Shown here in pieces: positions 1 to 8,099 of a stretch of DNA of 64,000 nt. The notes beneath the pieces were generated by a model. The model was not told the origin of the DNA and searched no databases. It worked only from the letters and a program-made list of their open reading frames with translations. The stretch is from positions 62,001 to 126,000 of the forward strand of contig NZ_ATWH01000011.1 of the NCBI RefSeq assembly GCF_000421145.1, written 5' to 3'. A program made the translations under genes and the position numbers. The DNA is from Glaciibacter superstes DSM 21135 (lineage in GTDB: Bacteria > Actinomycetota > Actinomycetes > Actinomycetales > Microbacteriaceae). Position 1 is the stretch's first letter, and each line of letters opens with the position of its first letter.

Positions 1-1008
1 GATGTCGCCGCTGTCGCCGCCGAACCCGGCGTCACGGCCGCGGGGTCGATGCAGGCCAGGGGTGCGTTCAACTCAGCAGCGTCCATCTCGCCTGCGTCGT
101 CAGCCGGGTCGTCACCGGTCTTCGTGACCGTGCTCGCCGTCGACCGAAACTACGCCGACGTCGTTGACGAACTCCGCGACGAACCCGGAGGGGGGCCCGG
201 CTCCGATGTGACCGATCTGCGGGAGCTGGCCGCGGCGTCCGTTCCGGAGCCATCGGGGGAAGAAGATTCGCTGCCGGTTCTCGTGGACGAGCGGCTGACG
301 GAGCGACTGGATAGCTCCGAGCTGGTCATGAGCTACGGCGGGCACAACCTGAAGCTGCGCGTGACAGGCACGGTCGACGCCGTTCCGGGTTACCTCGACG
401 GGCCATTCGTATACGCCGATCTCGATTCGCTGTCTGCCGTCAGCACGGTGCCGCTTGTGCCTGACACGCTGCTGGTCATGGGACCGGGAGCCGCGGCCGC
501 TGTGGAGAGTCTCGGTGTTACGGAGGATGATGTCATCCTGCGCACCGCCTGGGTGGACGACCAGCAGGGTGACGCATTGGTCGCCGGAGTGCACAGGATG
601 ATGGTGCTGTCTGTCGGGGCCGTATCCCTGCTCGCGATCATTGCGCTCATCGCCAGTGTGCTGGCGAGCGCAGGCGCGCGCGCACGGTCACTGTCGCTGC
701 TGCGCACCCTCGGTCTCCGGGTGCGGCTGGGGTGGTGGCTTGCATTCGCGGAGACAGCGCCGATGGTTCTCGCGGCACTGTTAGGCGGCATCCTGGCCGG
801 GGTGGGGATGGTGGTGATCCTGGGGCCGTCGCTGGGCCTTGGAACACTCGCGGGCGGCCGGGCGCCAGACCCGGTCGTGTCGCCGGTTGTGATCCTCAGC
901 GTGATCGCCGGCGCTGTGCTTGTGCTTCTCATCACGATGGTCGTCGAGGTTGCCGGTCATCGCCGGGATCGATTGAGTGAGGTTCTTCGAGTGGGAGAGA
1001 CGATATGA
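1..1008 (+). CDS. FtsX-family ABC transporter permease, C-terminal part
   Basis: The reading frame is open from base 1, so the 5' end lies outside the window and only the last 335 codons are visible. Most of the visible part is a soluble extracytoplasmic-type domain. It is followed by three hydrophobic segments (about residues 200-225, 245-278 and 293-315), the usual C-terminal arrangement of MacB/FtsX permeases. The stop overlaps the start of the first ATPase (ATGA at 1005-1008), and two ATPase genes follow, so this is the membrane subunit of a LolCDE/MacB-like exporter. The substrate cannot be told from sequence; lipid, lipoprotein or peptide export are the known family roles. Confidence 0.8.
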   Translation, partial: DVAAVAAEPGVTAAGSMQARGAFNSAASISPASSAGSSPVFVTVLAVDRNYADVVDELRDEPGGGPGSDVTDLRELAAASVPEPSGEEDSLPVLVDERLTERLDSSELVMSYGGHNLKLRVTGTVDAVPGYLDGPFVYADLDSLSAVSTVPLVPDTLLVMGPGAAAAVESLGVTEDDVILRTAWVDDQQGDALVAGVHRMMVLSVGAVSLLAIIALIASVLASAGARARSLSLLRTLGLRVRLGWWLAFAETAPMVLAALLGGILAGVGMVVILGPSLGLGTLAGGRAPDPVVSPVVILSVIAGAVLVLLITMVVEVAGHRRDRLSEVLRVGETI

Positions 1009-1925
1009 CGATTGCGAACACGGGTATCGATCCGAGCTACGGTGAGGGTGCCCTGATCGTGTGCGACAACGTCGTGCGCACCTACCAGTCGGAGCAGATC
1101 GAGGTGCAGGCGCTGCAGGGCCTCGACCTGCTGGTCTATCCGGGCGAGACGATCGCGATCGTCGGTGCCTCCGGCTCCGGCAAGTCGACGCTCCTGAACA
1201 TTCTCTCGGGTCTCGATGTGCCGACGGCGGGCCAGGCGAGGGTGGGTGAATGGGACCTGCTGAGGATGTCTGCCGCGGATCGCCTGGTCTACCGGCGCGA
1301 CGTTGTCGGATTCATCTGGCAGCAGACGGCACGCAATCTGTTCCCGTACCTGAGCGCGGCCGAGAACGTGGCGCTGCCGATGTCGTTCGCTGGCGTGGCG
1401 GCCGGTGAACGCCAGCGACGCACCGCCGAACTGCTCGACGTGCTGGGAATGGGGGAGAAGGCCAATCGTCGACCAGGGCAACTCTCCGGCGGCGAGCAGC
1501 AGCGGGTGGCGATCGCCGTGGCGCTGGCCAACCATCCGCAGGTCTTGTTCGCCGACGAACCGACCGGCGAACTCGACGTCGCGACCGGGGAGGAGGTGCT
1601 GGCCGCATTGCGTTCGGCCAACACCCACCTCGAAACGGCGGTGGTGATCGTGACCCACGACAGGGCGGTGTCAGACCAGGTGCAGCGCACCGTTGCCATT
1701 CGTGACGGGCGCACCGCATCCGAAGTCGTGCGGCACACGCACGTTGACGAACAGGGCGTCTCAGCGGTGATCGCGAGGGAGTACGCCGTGCTCGACCGAG
1801 CCGGACGCCTGCAGCTGCCCGCAGGCTACCGCCAGTCGCTCGGGCTTCGCGGCCGGGTGCGTCTTGAGCTCGAGGAAGACCATGTGGGCGTCTGGCCGAC
1901 TGAACGAAAGGAGGGCGGCGCATGA
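1005..1925 (+). CDS. ABC transporter ATP-binding protein with C-terminal AbrB-like tail
   Basis: 306 residues. Walker A GASGSGKS is at 54-61, followed by a Q-loop (IWQQT), signature LSGGEQQ and Walker B VLFADEPTGE, all typical of the LolD/MacB (MJ0796) class. That class is normally about 230 residues. The extra C-terminal part (about 240-300) begins with a stretch around LDRAGRLQLP and continues LGLRGRVRLEL, which looks like an AbrB/SpoVT swapped-hairpin fold. The gene overlaps both neighbours by 4 bp (ATGA), implying translational coupling with permease and second ATPase. The tail may serve in dimerisation or regulation; that is inference. Confidence 0.85.
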   Translation: MTIANTGIDPSYGEGALIVCDNVVRTYQSEQIEVQALQGLDLLVYPGETIAIVGASGSGKSTLLNILSGLDVPTAGQARVGEWDLLRMSAADRLVYRRDVVGFIWQQTARNLFPYLSAAENVALPMSFAGVAAGERQRRTAELLDVLGMGEKANRRPGQLSGGEQQRVAIAVALANHPQVLFADEPTGELDVATGEEVLAALRSANTHLETAVVIVTHDRAVSDQVQRTVAIRDGRTASEVVRHTHVDEQGVSAVIAREYAVLDRAGRLQLPAGYRQSLGLRGRVRLELEEDHVGVWPTERKEGGA

Positions 1926-2656
1926 GCGAGATAGCTGAGGATGCTGTGGCCGGCGACGCGCCGACGAGCAGGATGGCACGGCACAGCGCACCGATGGTCG
2001 TTGTCGAGCATCTGAGCCGCACCTATGACTCCGGAGCGGATGCCGTCCACGCGTTGCGAGACGTCTCGTTCGAGATTCCGCGCGGGAAGCTGGTGGCGCT
2101 GGTCGGCAGGTCAGGGTCTGGCAAGACCACACTGCTCAATTGCATCGGTGGTCTCGACCAACCGACATCCGGCCGCGTGATCGTCAACGGCACCGACGTG
2201 ACCTCCCTCGATGAAGGTGGGCGCACCCGGCTGCGGCGCGACGATCTGGCGTTCGTGTTCCAGACCTTCGGACTGCTGCCGATGCTGTCGGCGGCAGAGA
2301 ACGTGGGGCTCCCACTGCGACTGCAGAAGCTCGACAACGCCACACGCGCCGACCGCGTCGCACACCTGCTTGATCTCGTCGGCCTCTCTGGTCAATCGAT
2401 GCAGCGTCCAGGTGAACTGTCGGGTGGACAGCAGCAGCGAGTGGCAATCGCGCGAGCGCTGGCCAACTCGCCGCGTCTGCTGATCGCCGATGAACCGACG
2501 GGGCAACTCGACTCCGACACTGGCGCGGCGATCATGGCGCTGCTGCAGTCGGTGGTGGCGTCAGAGCACACCACAGCCATCATCTCCACGCACGACGAGA
2601 CACTGCAGGCGATGGCTGGGGCGAGCCTCCACCTCGCGGACGGCGTCTTGATCTGA
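1922..2656 (+). CDS. ABC transporter ATP-binding protein (LolD/MacB-like)
   Basis: 244 residues. Walker A GRSGSGKT is at 62-69; signature LSGGQQQR and Walker B LLIADEPTGQLD follow. The length is normal for the family. It starts inside the stop codon of the preceding ATPase gene. Two different ATPases beside one permease suggest a heterodimeric motor for a single FtsX-type permease, or a second permease upstream of the window. It is the last gene of the operon. Confidence 0.88.
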   Translation: MSEIAEDAVAGDAPTSRMARHSAPMVVVEHLSRTYDSGADAVHALRDVSFEIPRGKLVALVGRSGSGKTTLLNCIGGLDQPTSGRVIVNGTDVTSLDEGGRTRLRRDDLAFVFQTFGLLPMLSAAENVGLPLRLQKLDNATRADRVAHLLDLVGLSGQSMQRPGELSGGQQQRVAIARALANSPRLLIADEPTGQLDSDTGAAIMALLQSVVASEHTTAIISTHDETLQAMAGASLHLADGVLI

Positions 2657-2673
2657 ACTGCTCGTCTGAATTC

Positions 2674-2716
2674 CGCCAGCACTGAGCGTCGCCAGCACTG
2701 GGGCTCGCCGTCACCG
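2674..2716 (+). repeat. 16-bp-period degenerate tandem repeat after the ABC operon
   Basis: The 11-mer CGCCAGCACTG occurs at 2674 and again exactly 16 bp later at 2690, and a degenerate third copy (CGCCGTCACCG) starts at 2706. It begins 17 bp after the TGA of the second ATPase gene. Other arrays with the same period lie at gene ends at 3804, 16475 and 24141. Confidence 0.7.
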
Positions 2717-2785
2717 GCCCGATAAGCTTGACGGTGGTCGCTGCAGACCCAGCTTGGGGATGCCGACAGCGAGAGTGAGCGGTCG

Positions 2786-3400
2786 ATGAGGTTTCGGTGG
2801 AGGCGGCGAAAGCCCGTGCCGATGAAGCTCTTCGATTACTCGACCCTTCCAGACGCGGAACCGGCCGCACTTGAGGAACTCGTCGATGAGGGCATGATGC
2901 TCGCCGAGTTCGCGGCGCGTCTTGCGCTGAAGAACCAGATCGTCATTCGCGCGCTCACCGACCCAGAACCGTACGACCCTGAGCACTATGCCGACCTGGC
3001 GCGAAGCGTGCTGTCCGAGCGGGCGAGGGAGTCGGAGGGATCTGCGGCGCTCGCCGGTGCGGCCCGCAAGGCGGCCGCAGGCAGGGAGGGCCTCGGCGAC
3101 CACCACCATGACTACCGGGACGGCGACTACGCGAACCTGCGCAGGAGGGAGAACACCCATGCTGCTGTCGCCGATCGCCTGTCAAGCCGAATGAACGACG
3201 CCGACTACCTGGCCGCCTTCGTCGAGCGGGCGCGCGACGATGCCTGGGCCGACGTCAGCGGTGCCATCACCGCGAGGCTCGACCGCGAATGGGTCGCGCC
3301 GGTGCTCGATGCGGCCGGAAGGCGAGAACGCGACAGGCGAATGCACCAGCTGCGACGTGAAGTCTCACAACTGGTGCGGGAGCACCACCGCGCGGGGTGA
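2786..3400 (+). CDS. Unrecognised hydrophilic protein
   Basis: 204 residues, no family recognised. The N-terminus is very basic (RFRWRRRK), followed by acidic helical sequence, a histidine cluster (DHHHDY, about 104-109) and a C-terminal helical region rich in Arg and Glu. There is no signal peptide or membrane segment. The ATG at 2786 has no convincing Shine-Dalgarno; an internal ATG at 2822 (MKLFDYSTLP) is an alternative start. It stands alone between the ABC operon and rpsO on the same strand. G+C-rich third positions like its neighbours support a real, vertically inherited gene. Confidence 0.6.
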   Translation: MRFRWRRRKPVPMKLFDYSTLPDAEPAALEELVDEGMMLAEFAARLALKNQIVIRALTDPEPYDPEHYADLARSVLSERARESEGSAALAGAARKAAAGREGLGDHHHDYRDGDYANLRRRENTHAAVADRLSSRMNDADYLAAFVERARDDAWADVSGAITARLDREWVAPVLDAAGRRERDRRMHQLRREVSQLVREHHRAG

Positions 3401-3447
3401 CAGGGGCAGCGCGGGATGGCCAGCAAGTGGGTAGCGCCATACTCTGC

Positions 3448-3543
3448 TAAACTCGTGAGGTTGCCGTCTAACGGCCGCGGATTAAGAGAGCTCAGGCATC
3501 CTGCCCCGGGCACCGCGCAATGAGAGATAAGGGGATTCCATCT
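3448..3543 (+). promoter_or_regulatory. rpsO promoter candidate and leader
   Basis: A TAAACT -10-like hexamer (3448-3453) is followed by a leader of about 85 nt with a tight hairpin, GCCGT-CTA-ACGGC (3463-3475), and a ribosome-binding sequence AAGGGG about 8 nt before the ATG. Ribosomal protein S15 autoregulates through leader structures in many bacteria; whether this leader binds S15 cannot be told from one sequence. Confidence 0.35.
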
Positions 3544-3813
3544 ATGGCACTCGAAGCAAATGTCAAGAAGGCGATCATCGAAGAATACGCTACCCACCCA
3601 GGTGACACCGGATCTCCTGAGGTCCAGATCGCGATGATGACTCAGCGCATCAAAGACCTCACCGAGCACCTGAAAGTGCACAAGCACGACCACCACTCAC
3701 GTCGTGGCCTGCTTCTGCTGGTTGGCCAGCGTCGCCGTCTGCTCGGCTACCTGACTGACGTGGACATCAACCGTTACCGCTCGTTGATCGAGCGCCTCGG
3801 ACTGCGCCGCTAA
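3544..3813 (+). CDS. rpsO: 30S ribosomal protein S15
   Basis: 89 residues, the normal length of S15. It has the conserved features [14 protein letters not shown] near the N-terminus, the [11 protein letters not shown] core that contacts 16S rRNA, and the C-terminal LIERLGLRR. The start is the ATG at 3544, giving MALEANV. An in-frame ATG 24 nt earlier would add MRDKGIPS and would lie upstream of the AAGGGG ribosome-binding site. S15 binds the central domain of 16S rRNA and primes assembly of the 30S platform. It is followed by a 16-bp tandem repeat and a strong terminator-like hairpin. Confidence 0.97.
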   Translation: MALEANVKKAIIEEYATHPGDTGSPEVQIAMMTQRIKDLTEHLKVHKHDHHSRRGLLLLVGQRRRLLGYLTDVDINRYRSLIERLGLRR

Positions 3814-3846
3814 GAAAGCGCGCCGCTAAGAATGCGCGCCGCTAAG
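3804..3846 (+). repeat. 16-bp tandem repeat spanning the rpsO stop codon
   Basis: Units GCGCCGCTAAGAAAGC (3804-3819) and GCGCCGCTAAGAATGC (3820-3835) differ at one base and are followed by a partial third copy (3836-3846). The unit contains the rpsO stop codon (TAA at 3811-3813), so the end of the gene is echoed twice downstream. Confidence 0.92.
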
Positions 3847-3894
3847 TCAGCTCGCCGTCAGCGCAGTCTTCGCTGACACCGCGAACTTCTTACA

Positions 3895-3934
3895 AACGGG
3901 TCGTCACCTTTTCGGTGGCGGCCCGTTCTGTGTG
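3895..3934 (+). terminator. rpsO: rpsO transcription terminator
   Basis: The arms AACGGGTCGTCACC (3895-3908) and GGTGGCGGCCCGTT (3914-3927) pair over 14 bp, two of them G-U, around a TTTTC loop. The 3' side continues as CTGTGTGT. It lies 80 bp after the rpsO stop and ahead of the next promoter. Confidence 0.8.
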
Positions 3935-3977
3935 TCCCGCCGGAATAAGCCGGGCGAAGCGCGGGTTCGCACAGGGG

Positions 3978-5027
3978 ATGACAACTTCACTCAGCCTCTC
4001 GGTGCTCGACCTTATTCCCGTGCGCAGCACTCAGAGTTCGGCGGACGCGCTCGCGGCATCCGTCGCCCTCGCGAAGCGCGCAGACGACCTTGGGTTCACG
4101 CGTTACTGGGTCGCTGAGCACCACAACATGCCGTCGGTGGCTTCGACCAACCCGCCCGTGTTGATCGGCATTCTCGCGTCGCAGACCAGCCGAATCCGGG
4201 TCGGCTCCGGCGGCGTCATGCTTCCTAACCACGCGCCGCTGGTCATCGCAGAGCAGTTCGGTCTGCTCGAAGCCGCCTTCCCCGGTCGCATCGATCTCGG
4301 GCTCGGCCGTGCCCCGGGCAGTGACCCGATCATTACCGCGCTGCTCCGCTCCACCGGCGCGGTGAGCGAGGTCAACGACTTCCCACGCAACATCGGCGAC
4401 ATCACCGCACTGCTGCACCCGGAAGGCGCGGCATTCGAACTGACATCGGGAAAGTCCTACGAGCTGCGCGCCACACCGTCGGCGCAGACCGTGCCAGAGG
4501 TGTGGCTCCTCGGATCCAGCGAGTACTCTGCGCACCTGGCCGCCGAGCGGGGGATGCCCTATGTCTTCGCCAATCACTTCTCCGGCGACAGCACCACCCA
4601 CGCACTGAATGTCTACCGGCGTGAGTTCACCCCGTCGGAAACCCTGGCCGCGCCGCGCACCTTCCTCACTCTGAACGCATCCGTCGCCGATACGGCAGAG
4701 GAGGCCATGGCGCTCGCCCTGCCGCAGATGCAGCACATGGCCAAGCTTCGCTCCGGAGTGCCGCTCAGCGCCCTCTCCACTGTCGAAGAGGCGGCGGCGG
4801 CCGAGTTGACGCCCGCCCAGCGCGAGATGATCGAACGGATGAGTGCGAACTGGATCATCGGCGACGCCCAAACCGCAGCCTCCCGCATCCGTGATCTCGC
4901 CGGGCAGTTCGGCGTCGACGAGGTCATGCTGCAGCCGGTCGCGTCCGCGCACGCCGCCGACGGTCCGACGACGACGCCGGGTCGCATTCGCGCGCTCGAG
5001 CTCCTCGCTGCTGAGCTCCTTCCCTGA
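3978..5027 (+). CDS. LLM class flavin-dependent oxidoreductase (MsnO8-like)
   Basis: 349 residues, a bacterial-luciferase-like monooxygenase of the single-component type. The N-terminus SVLDLIPVRS, the WVAEHHNMPS motif, the SGGVMLPNH segment and the GRIDLGLGRAPGSD motif are characteristic of the MsnO8/YtmO-like branch of the TIM-barrel LLM family, which uses reduced flavin and O2. The start is taken as the ATG at 3978 because family similarity begins there; an upstream in-frame ATG at 3915 lies inside the rpsO terminator. A GGGG run directly abuts the ATG, leaving poor ribosome-binding spacing. The substrate is unknown. Confidence 0.85.
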   Translation: MTTSLSLSVLDLIPVRSTQSSADALAASVALAKRADDLGFTRYWVAEHHNMPSVASTNPPVLIGILASQTSRIRVGSGGVMLPNHAPLVIAEQFGLLEAAFPGRIDLGLGRAPGSDPIITALLRSTGAVSEVNDFPRNIGDITALLHPEGAAFELTSGKSYELRATPSAQTVPEVWLLGSSEYSAHLAAERGMPYVFANHFSGDSTTHALNVYRREFTPSETLAAPRTFLTLNASVADTAEEAMALALPQMQHMAKLRSGVPLSALSTVEEAAAAELTPAQREMIERMSANWIIGDAQTAASRIRDLAGQFGVDEVMLQPVASAHAADGPTTTPGRIRALELLAAELLP

Positions 5028-5067
5028 CCGGCGGCGATCTTCAGGCGGATACGGCAGCATAGAGGGG

Positions 5068-5550
5068 ATGCTGCACCGCCACCCGATCCTGTCCGTCGTC
5101 ACGCTCGTCTACCTGGCGTTCGTGGGCTGGGTCACGCTCAACCCGCAGCCGTCTCAGACATCGAGCAACGGCTGGCTGCTCAGGGCGCTCGGGTTCTTCG
5201 CTCGCCATGACTCCACCGACTGGATCACCTACAGCCTCGTCGAGTTCATCGCCAACATCGCCATGTTCATTCCGATCGGCGTCTTCTTCCTTCTGTTGTT
5301 CGGGCGACGGAAGTGGTGGCTCGCCATTTTCGTGGGTGTCGTCCTCACCTGCTTCATCGAGTTCGTCCAGCTGTTCCTCCCGGCCAGGTATCCCGATGTG
5401 AGTGACCTCGTCGCCAACTCGACCGGCACCGTCATCGGGGTAAGCCTCGCACTCGTCTTGACGTCTTTCACCATTGCGCGCCGCACCTCACGCCGCCGTG
5501 ATTCATCGGACCGAGCCCCTATGCCGCGCGGCGGAACTGCGCCAGAGTAG
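5068..5550 (+). CDS. VanZ-like membrane protein
   Basis: 160 residues with four hydrophobic segments (about 7-24, 50-75, 78-100 and 120-140). The NIAMFIPIGVFFLLLFG and FVQLFLPARYPDVSDLVANSTG stretches match the VanZ family, whose founder gives low-level teicoplanin resistance and whose general role is unknown. The ATG at 5068 follows an AGAGGGG ribosome-binding sequence. The C-terminal tail is short, basic and proline-rich. It ends 4 bp before the next gene and is probably cotranscribed with it. No glycopeptide-resistance genes are nearby, so a resistance role should not be assumed. Confidence 0.8.
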   Translation: MLHRHPILSVVTLVYLAFVGWVTLNPQPSQTSSNGWLLRALGFFARHDSTDWITYSLVEFIANIAMFIPIGVFFLLLFGRRKWWLAIFVGVVLTCFIEFVQLFLPARYPDVSDLVANSTGTVIGVSLALVLTSFTIARRTSRRRDSSDRAPMPRGGTAPE

Positions 5551-5554
5551 AACT

Positions 5555-6325
5555 ATGGGTTCCCAGAGTGGCTTCACAAAACGACTCTCAGACGCGCCAC
5601 CCCATTTTTTCGAGGCCGAAGTCGCGGGTCTCGCTTGGCTGAGCGTGCCAGGGGGAGTGCGCACGGCATCCGTCATCGGTCTCGAGCCTGGCCACCTGGT
5701 GCTTCAGCACGTCGACGAAGTGCAGCCGAATCGGAATGCCGCGCGCGAGTTCGGCGCGCAGCTTGCCATCACCCATCGGGCCGGCGCCTCAGCATTCGGC
5801 GCTCCGCCCGATGGCTACGACGGACCGCTCTACATCGGCAACCGCCAGCTGCCGGCCGCTCACGAGGCCACCTGGGGCGCCTTCTATGCACGCGACCGGG
5901 TGCTGCCCTATCTCGAGATCGCACGCCGGGTGCGCAACATCTCCGATGAAGGCGCGCGCGCTGTACGCGAGGCGTGTGACCTCGTCTCCTCCGGCGCCTT
6001 CAACGACGATGAGCCGCCGGCCCGCCTGCACGGCGACCTGTGGAACGGCAACGTGTTGTGGTCAGCGGACGGTGTTGTACTCATCGACCCAGCCGCGCAC
6101 GGCGGGCACCGCGAGACGGATCTGGCCATGCTGGCGCTGTTCGGCTGTCCATACCTCGATGACGTGTTCGGCGGTTACGAGTCGAAGGCACACCTGCGCG
6201 CGGGGTGGGCGGAACGCATCCCGCTGCACCAGCTGCATCCGCTCGCCGTGCACGCTGCCGGTCACGGCGCGAGCTACGGCCGGGCGCTCCACGAGGCAGC
6301 TACTGCGGTACTCGAACTCGCCTAA
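5555..6325 (+). CDS. Fructosamine kinase family protein
   Basis: 256 residues. The catalytic loop HGDLWNGN (159-166) and metal-binding segment IDPAAHGGHRETDL (177-190) are intact and specific to the fructosamine-3-kinase/ketosamine-3-kinase branch of the aminoglycoside phosphotransferase-like kinases. Members phosphorylate ketosamines on glycated amines or proteins so that they decompose. The ATG at 5555 lies 4 bp after the VanZ-like stop. It is slightly short for the family (about 290), missing part of the N-lobe, so activity is likely but not certain. Confidence 0.85.
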   Translation: MGSQSGFTKRLSDAPPHFFEAEVAGLAWLSVPGGVRTASVIGLEPGHLVLQHVDEVQPNRNAAREFGAQLAITHRAGASAFGAPPDGYDGPLYIGNRQLPAAHEATWGAFYARDRVLPYLEIARRVRNISDEGARAVREACDLVSSGAFNDDEPPARLHGDLWNGNVLWSADGVVLIDPAAHGGHRETDLAMLALFGCPYLDDVFGGYESKAHLRAGWAERIPLHQLHPLAVHAAGHGASYGRALHEAATAVLELA

Positions 6326-6475
6326 AACGCCGCCGCCGCACGCGCCGCCCCACGCGCAGCACCCGCGCATCCGTGCTGGAGTGCGAGAGTGGGGCCGATA
6401 GCGCTGCTGCGCCGTACCATGGAATGCCCCGGGGAAGACCCCCAACGGGGACGAACGAATGGATGGCACTCACCG

Positions 6476-8017
6476 ATGAGCCTCAGGCGCACAAAGAGCA
6501 TTGAAGACTCCCTGTCCGACTCGCTGGAGAAGGGACACAACCTCAAACGAACGCTGGGGACCTGGGACCTCATGATCATGGGAGTGGCCGTAGCGGTCGG
6601 CGCCGGCATCTTCTCCGTCGGCGCCAAGGCCGCCGGCAGCTACGCCGGCCCGTCGGTCACCCTCGCGTTTGTGCTCGCGGCCGTCACCTGCGCCCTGGCC
6701 ATCATGTGTTACGCCGAGTTCGCCTCCGCCGTGCCCATCGCCGGCTCGGCATACACCTTCACCTATGCCACCCTCGGCGAACTCCTCGCCTGGATCATCG
6801 GCTGGGACCTCATCCTCGAGATGTTGACAGCGGCTGCGGTGATCGCCAAGTACTGGGGCATCTACCTCAGCGAGGTCTTCCGGCTCTGGAACTGGGACAT
6901 CCCAGACACCGTCAGCGTCGGCGGGGTCGGCATCAGCTGGGGCCCGTTCATCATCGTCGCCATCTTCACCGTTCTGCTGGTGCTCGGGACCAAACTCTCC
7001 GCCAGGGTCACCAGCATTTTCACGATCATCAAGATCGCGATCGTGCTCTTTGTCATCATCGTCGGCGCGTTTTTCATCAACGCCGCGAACTACACGCCCT
7101 TCATCCCCGCCGAAGTGCCGAAGGAGGGCGGAGCGAGCGATGTCTGGACCCAGTCCCTGTTCTCCTTCATGACCGGCGCAGCCCCAGCGCAGTACGGCAT
7201 CTTCGGCCTGCTCGCCGGAGCCTCCCTTGTCTTCTTCGCGTTCATCGGGTTCGACGTGGTGGCGACATCCGCTGAAGAGGTGAAGAACCCGCAACGCACA
7301 CTGCCGCGTGGAATCTTTGCCGGCCTGGCCATCGTCACGGTGCTTTATGTCGGCGTCAGCCTGGTGCTGACCGGCATGGTGCCGTACACCGTGCTGGCCG
7401 ATGATCCGGATGCCTCGCTCGCCACCGCCTTCATCTCGGTCGGCGCGGACTGGGCGGCGCAGGTGATCTCCGTCGGCATTCTGGTCGGCCTGACCACCGT
7501 CATTATGGTGCTGCTGCTCGGCCTCTCCCGGGTGCTCTTCGCCATGAGCCGCGACGGCCTCCTTCCCCGCTGGCTGAGCGTCACCAGCGAAAAGCGTCGC
7601 ACGCCGGCGCGCATCCAGATCATCTCTGGCACGCTGGTCGCGCTGATCGCCGGGCTGACGGATGTCGGGGTGCTGGAAGAGATGATCAACATCGGTACTC
7701 TTTCAGCGTTCGTTCTCGTGAGCATCGCCGTTGTGGTGCTGCGGCACAAGCGGCCAGACCTGAAACGCGCGTTCAAGGTGCCGTTCTCGCCATACCTCCC
7801 GATCCTCTCCGCCGTGCTCTGCCTGTGGCTGATGCTGAACCTGACCACCTTGACCTGGGTGCGTTTCCTGGTCTGGCTGGTGCTCGGCTTCATTATCTAC
7901 TTCAGTTATGGGCGCGGCCATTCGCTCGTCGGGCTCAAGGCGAAGGGCATCTTCGACGAGACGATCAGGGAGGAAGCAGTGCGAGAGGAGCATCCGGGAA
8001 AACTCGGGAATAGCTGA
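6476..8017 (+). CDS. APC-family amino acid permease (CAT-like)
   Basis: 513 residues and about 12 membrane segments. The N-terminal RRTKSIEDSL leader, the first helix with GVAVAVGAGIFSVG (substrate-binding GAGIF motif) and the YTFTYATLGE and LGLSRVLFAMSRDGLLP segments are typical of the cationic amino acid transporter branch of the APC superfamily. The start is the ATG at 6476; upstream ATGs in the same frame lack conservation. A TACCAT hexamer near 6413 could be a -10 box. It probably imports amino acids; which ones cannot be decided. Confidence 0.88.
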   Translation: MSLRRTKSIEDSLSDSLEKGHNLKRTLGTWDLMIMGVAVAVGAGIFSVGAKAAGSYAGPSVTLAFVLAAVTCALAIMCYAEFASAVPIAGSAYTFTYATLGELLAWIIGWDLILEMLTAAAVIAKYWGIYLSEVFRLWNWDIPDTVSVGGVGISWGPFIIVAIFTVLLVLGTKLSARVTSIFTIIKIAIVLFVIIVGAFFINAANYTPFIPAEVPKEGGASDVWTQSLFSFMTGAAPAQYGIFGLLAGASLVFFAFIGFDVVATSAEEVKNPQRTLPRGIFAGLAIVTVLYVGVSLVLTGMVPYTVLADDPDASLATAFISVGADWAAQVISVGILVGLTTVIMVLLLGLSRVLFAMSRDGLLPRWLSVTSEKRRTPARIQIISGTLVALIAGLTDVGVLEEMINIGTLSAFVLVSIAVVVLRHKRPDLKRAFKVPFSPYLPILSAVLCLWLMLNLTTLTWVRFLVWLVLGFIIYFSYGRGHSLVGLKAKGIFDETIREEAVREEHPGKLGNS

Positions 8018-8050
8018 CGTTACTTCGTCGTTGATGAGGATATGCATGCA

Positions 8051-8067
8051 AACGCATTGAATGCGTT
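8051..8067 (+). promoter_or_regulatory. Palindromic operator candidate upstream of the LLM/FMN-reductase pair
   Basis: AACGCATT-G-AATGCGTT is a perfect 8+1+8 inverted repeat, 32 nt before the ATG of the LLM oxidoreductase gene and 33 nt after the permease stop. Its size suits a TetR- or MarR-type dimer. No regulator gene is adjacent, so the binding protein is unknown. Confidence 0.55.
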
Positions 8068-8099
8068 GCAGTGAGCAAACCAGGAGCGAGAGGCGAGAA

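Noticed and set aside
3987..5102. 371-codon open frame opposite the first LLM oxidoreductase
   Set aside because: Low-complexity antisense translation of a well-supported enzyme gene.
5068..5550. Glycopeptide resistance determinant
   Set aside because: Only a VanZ-like protein is present, without vanHAX or regulatory genes.
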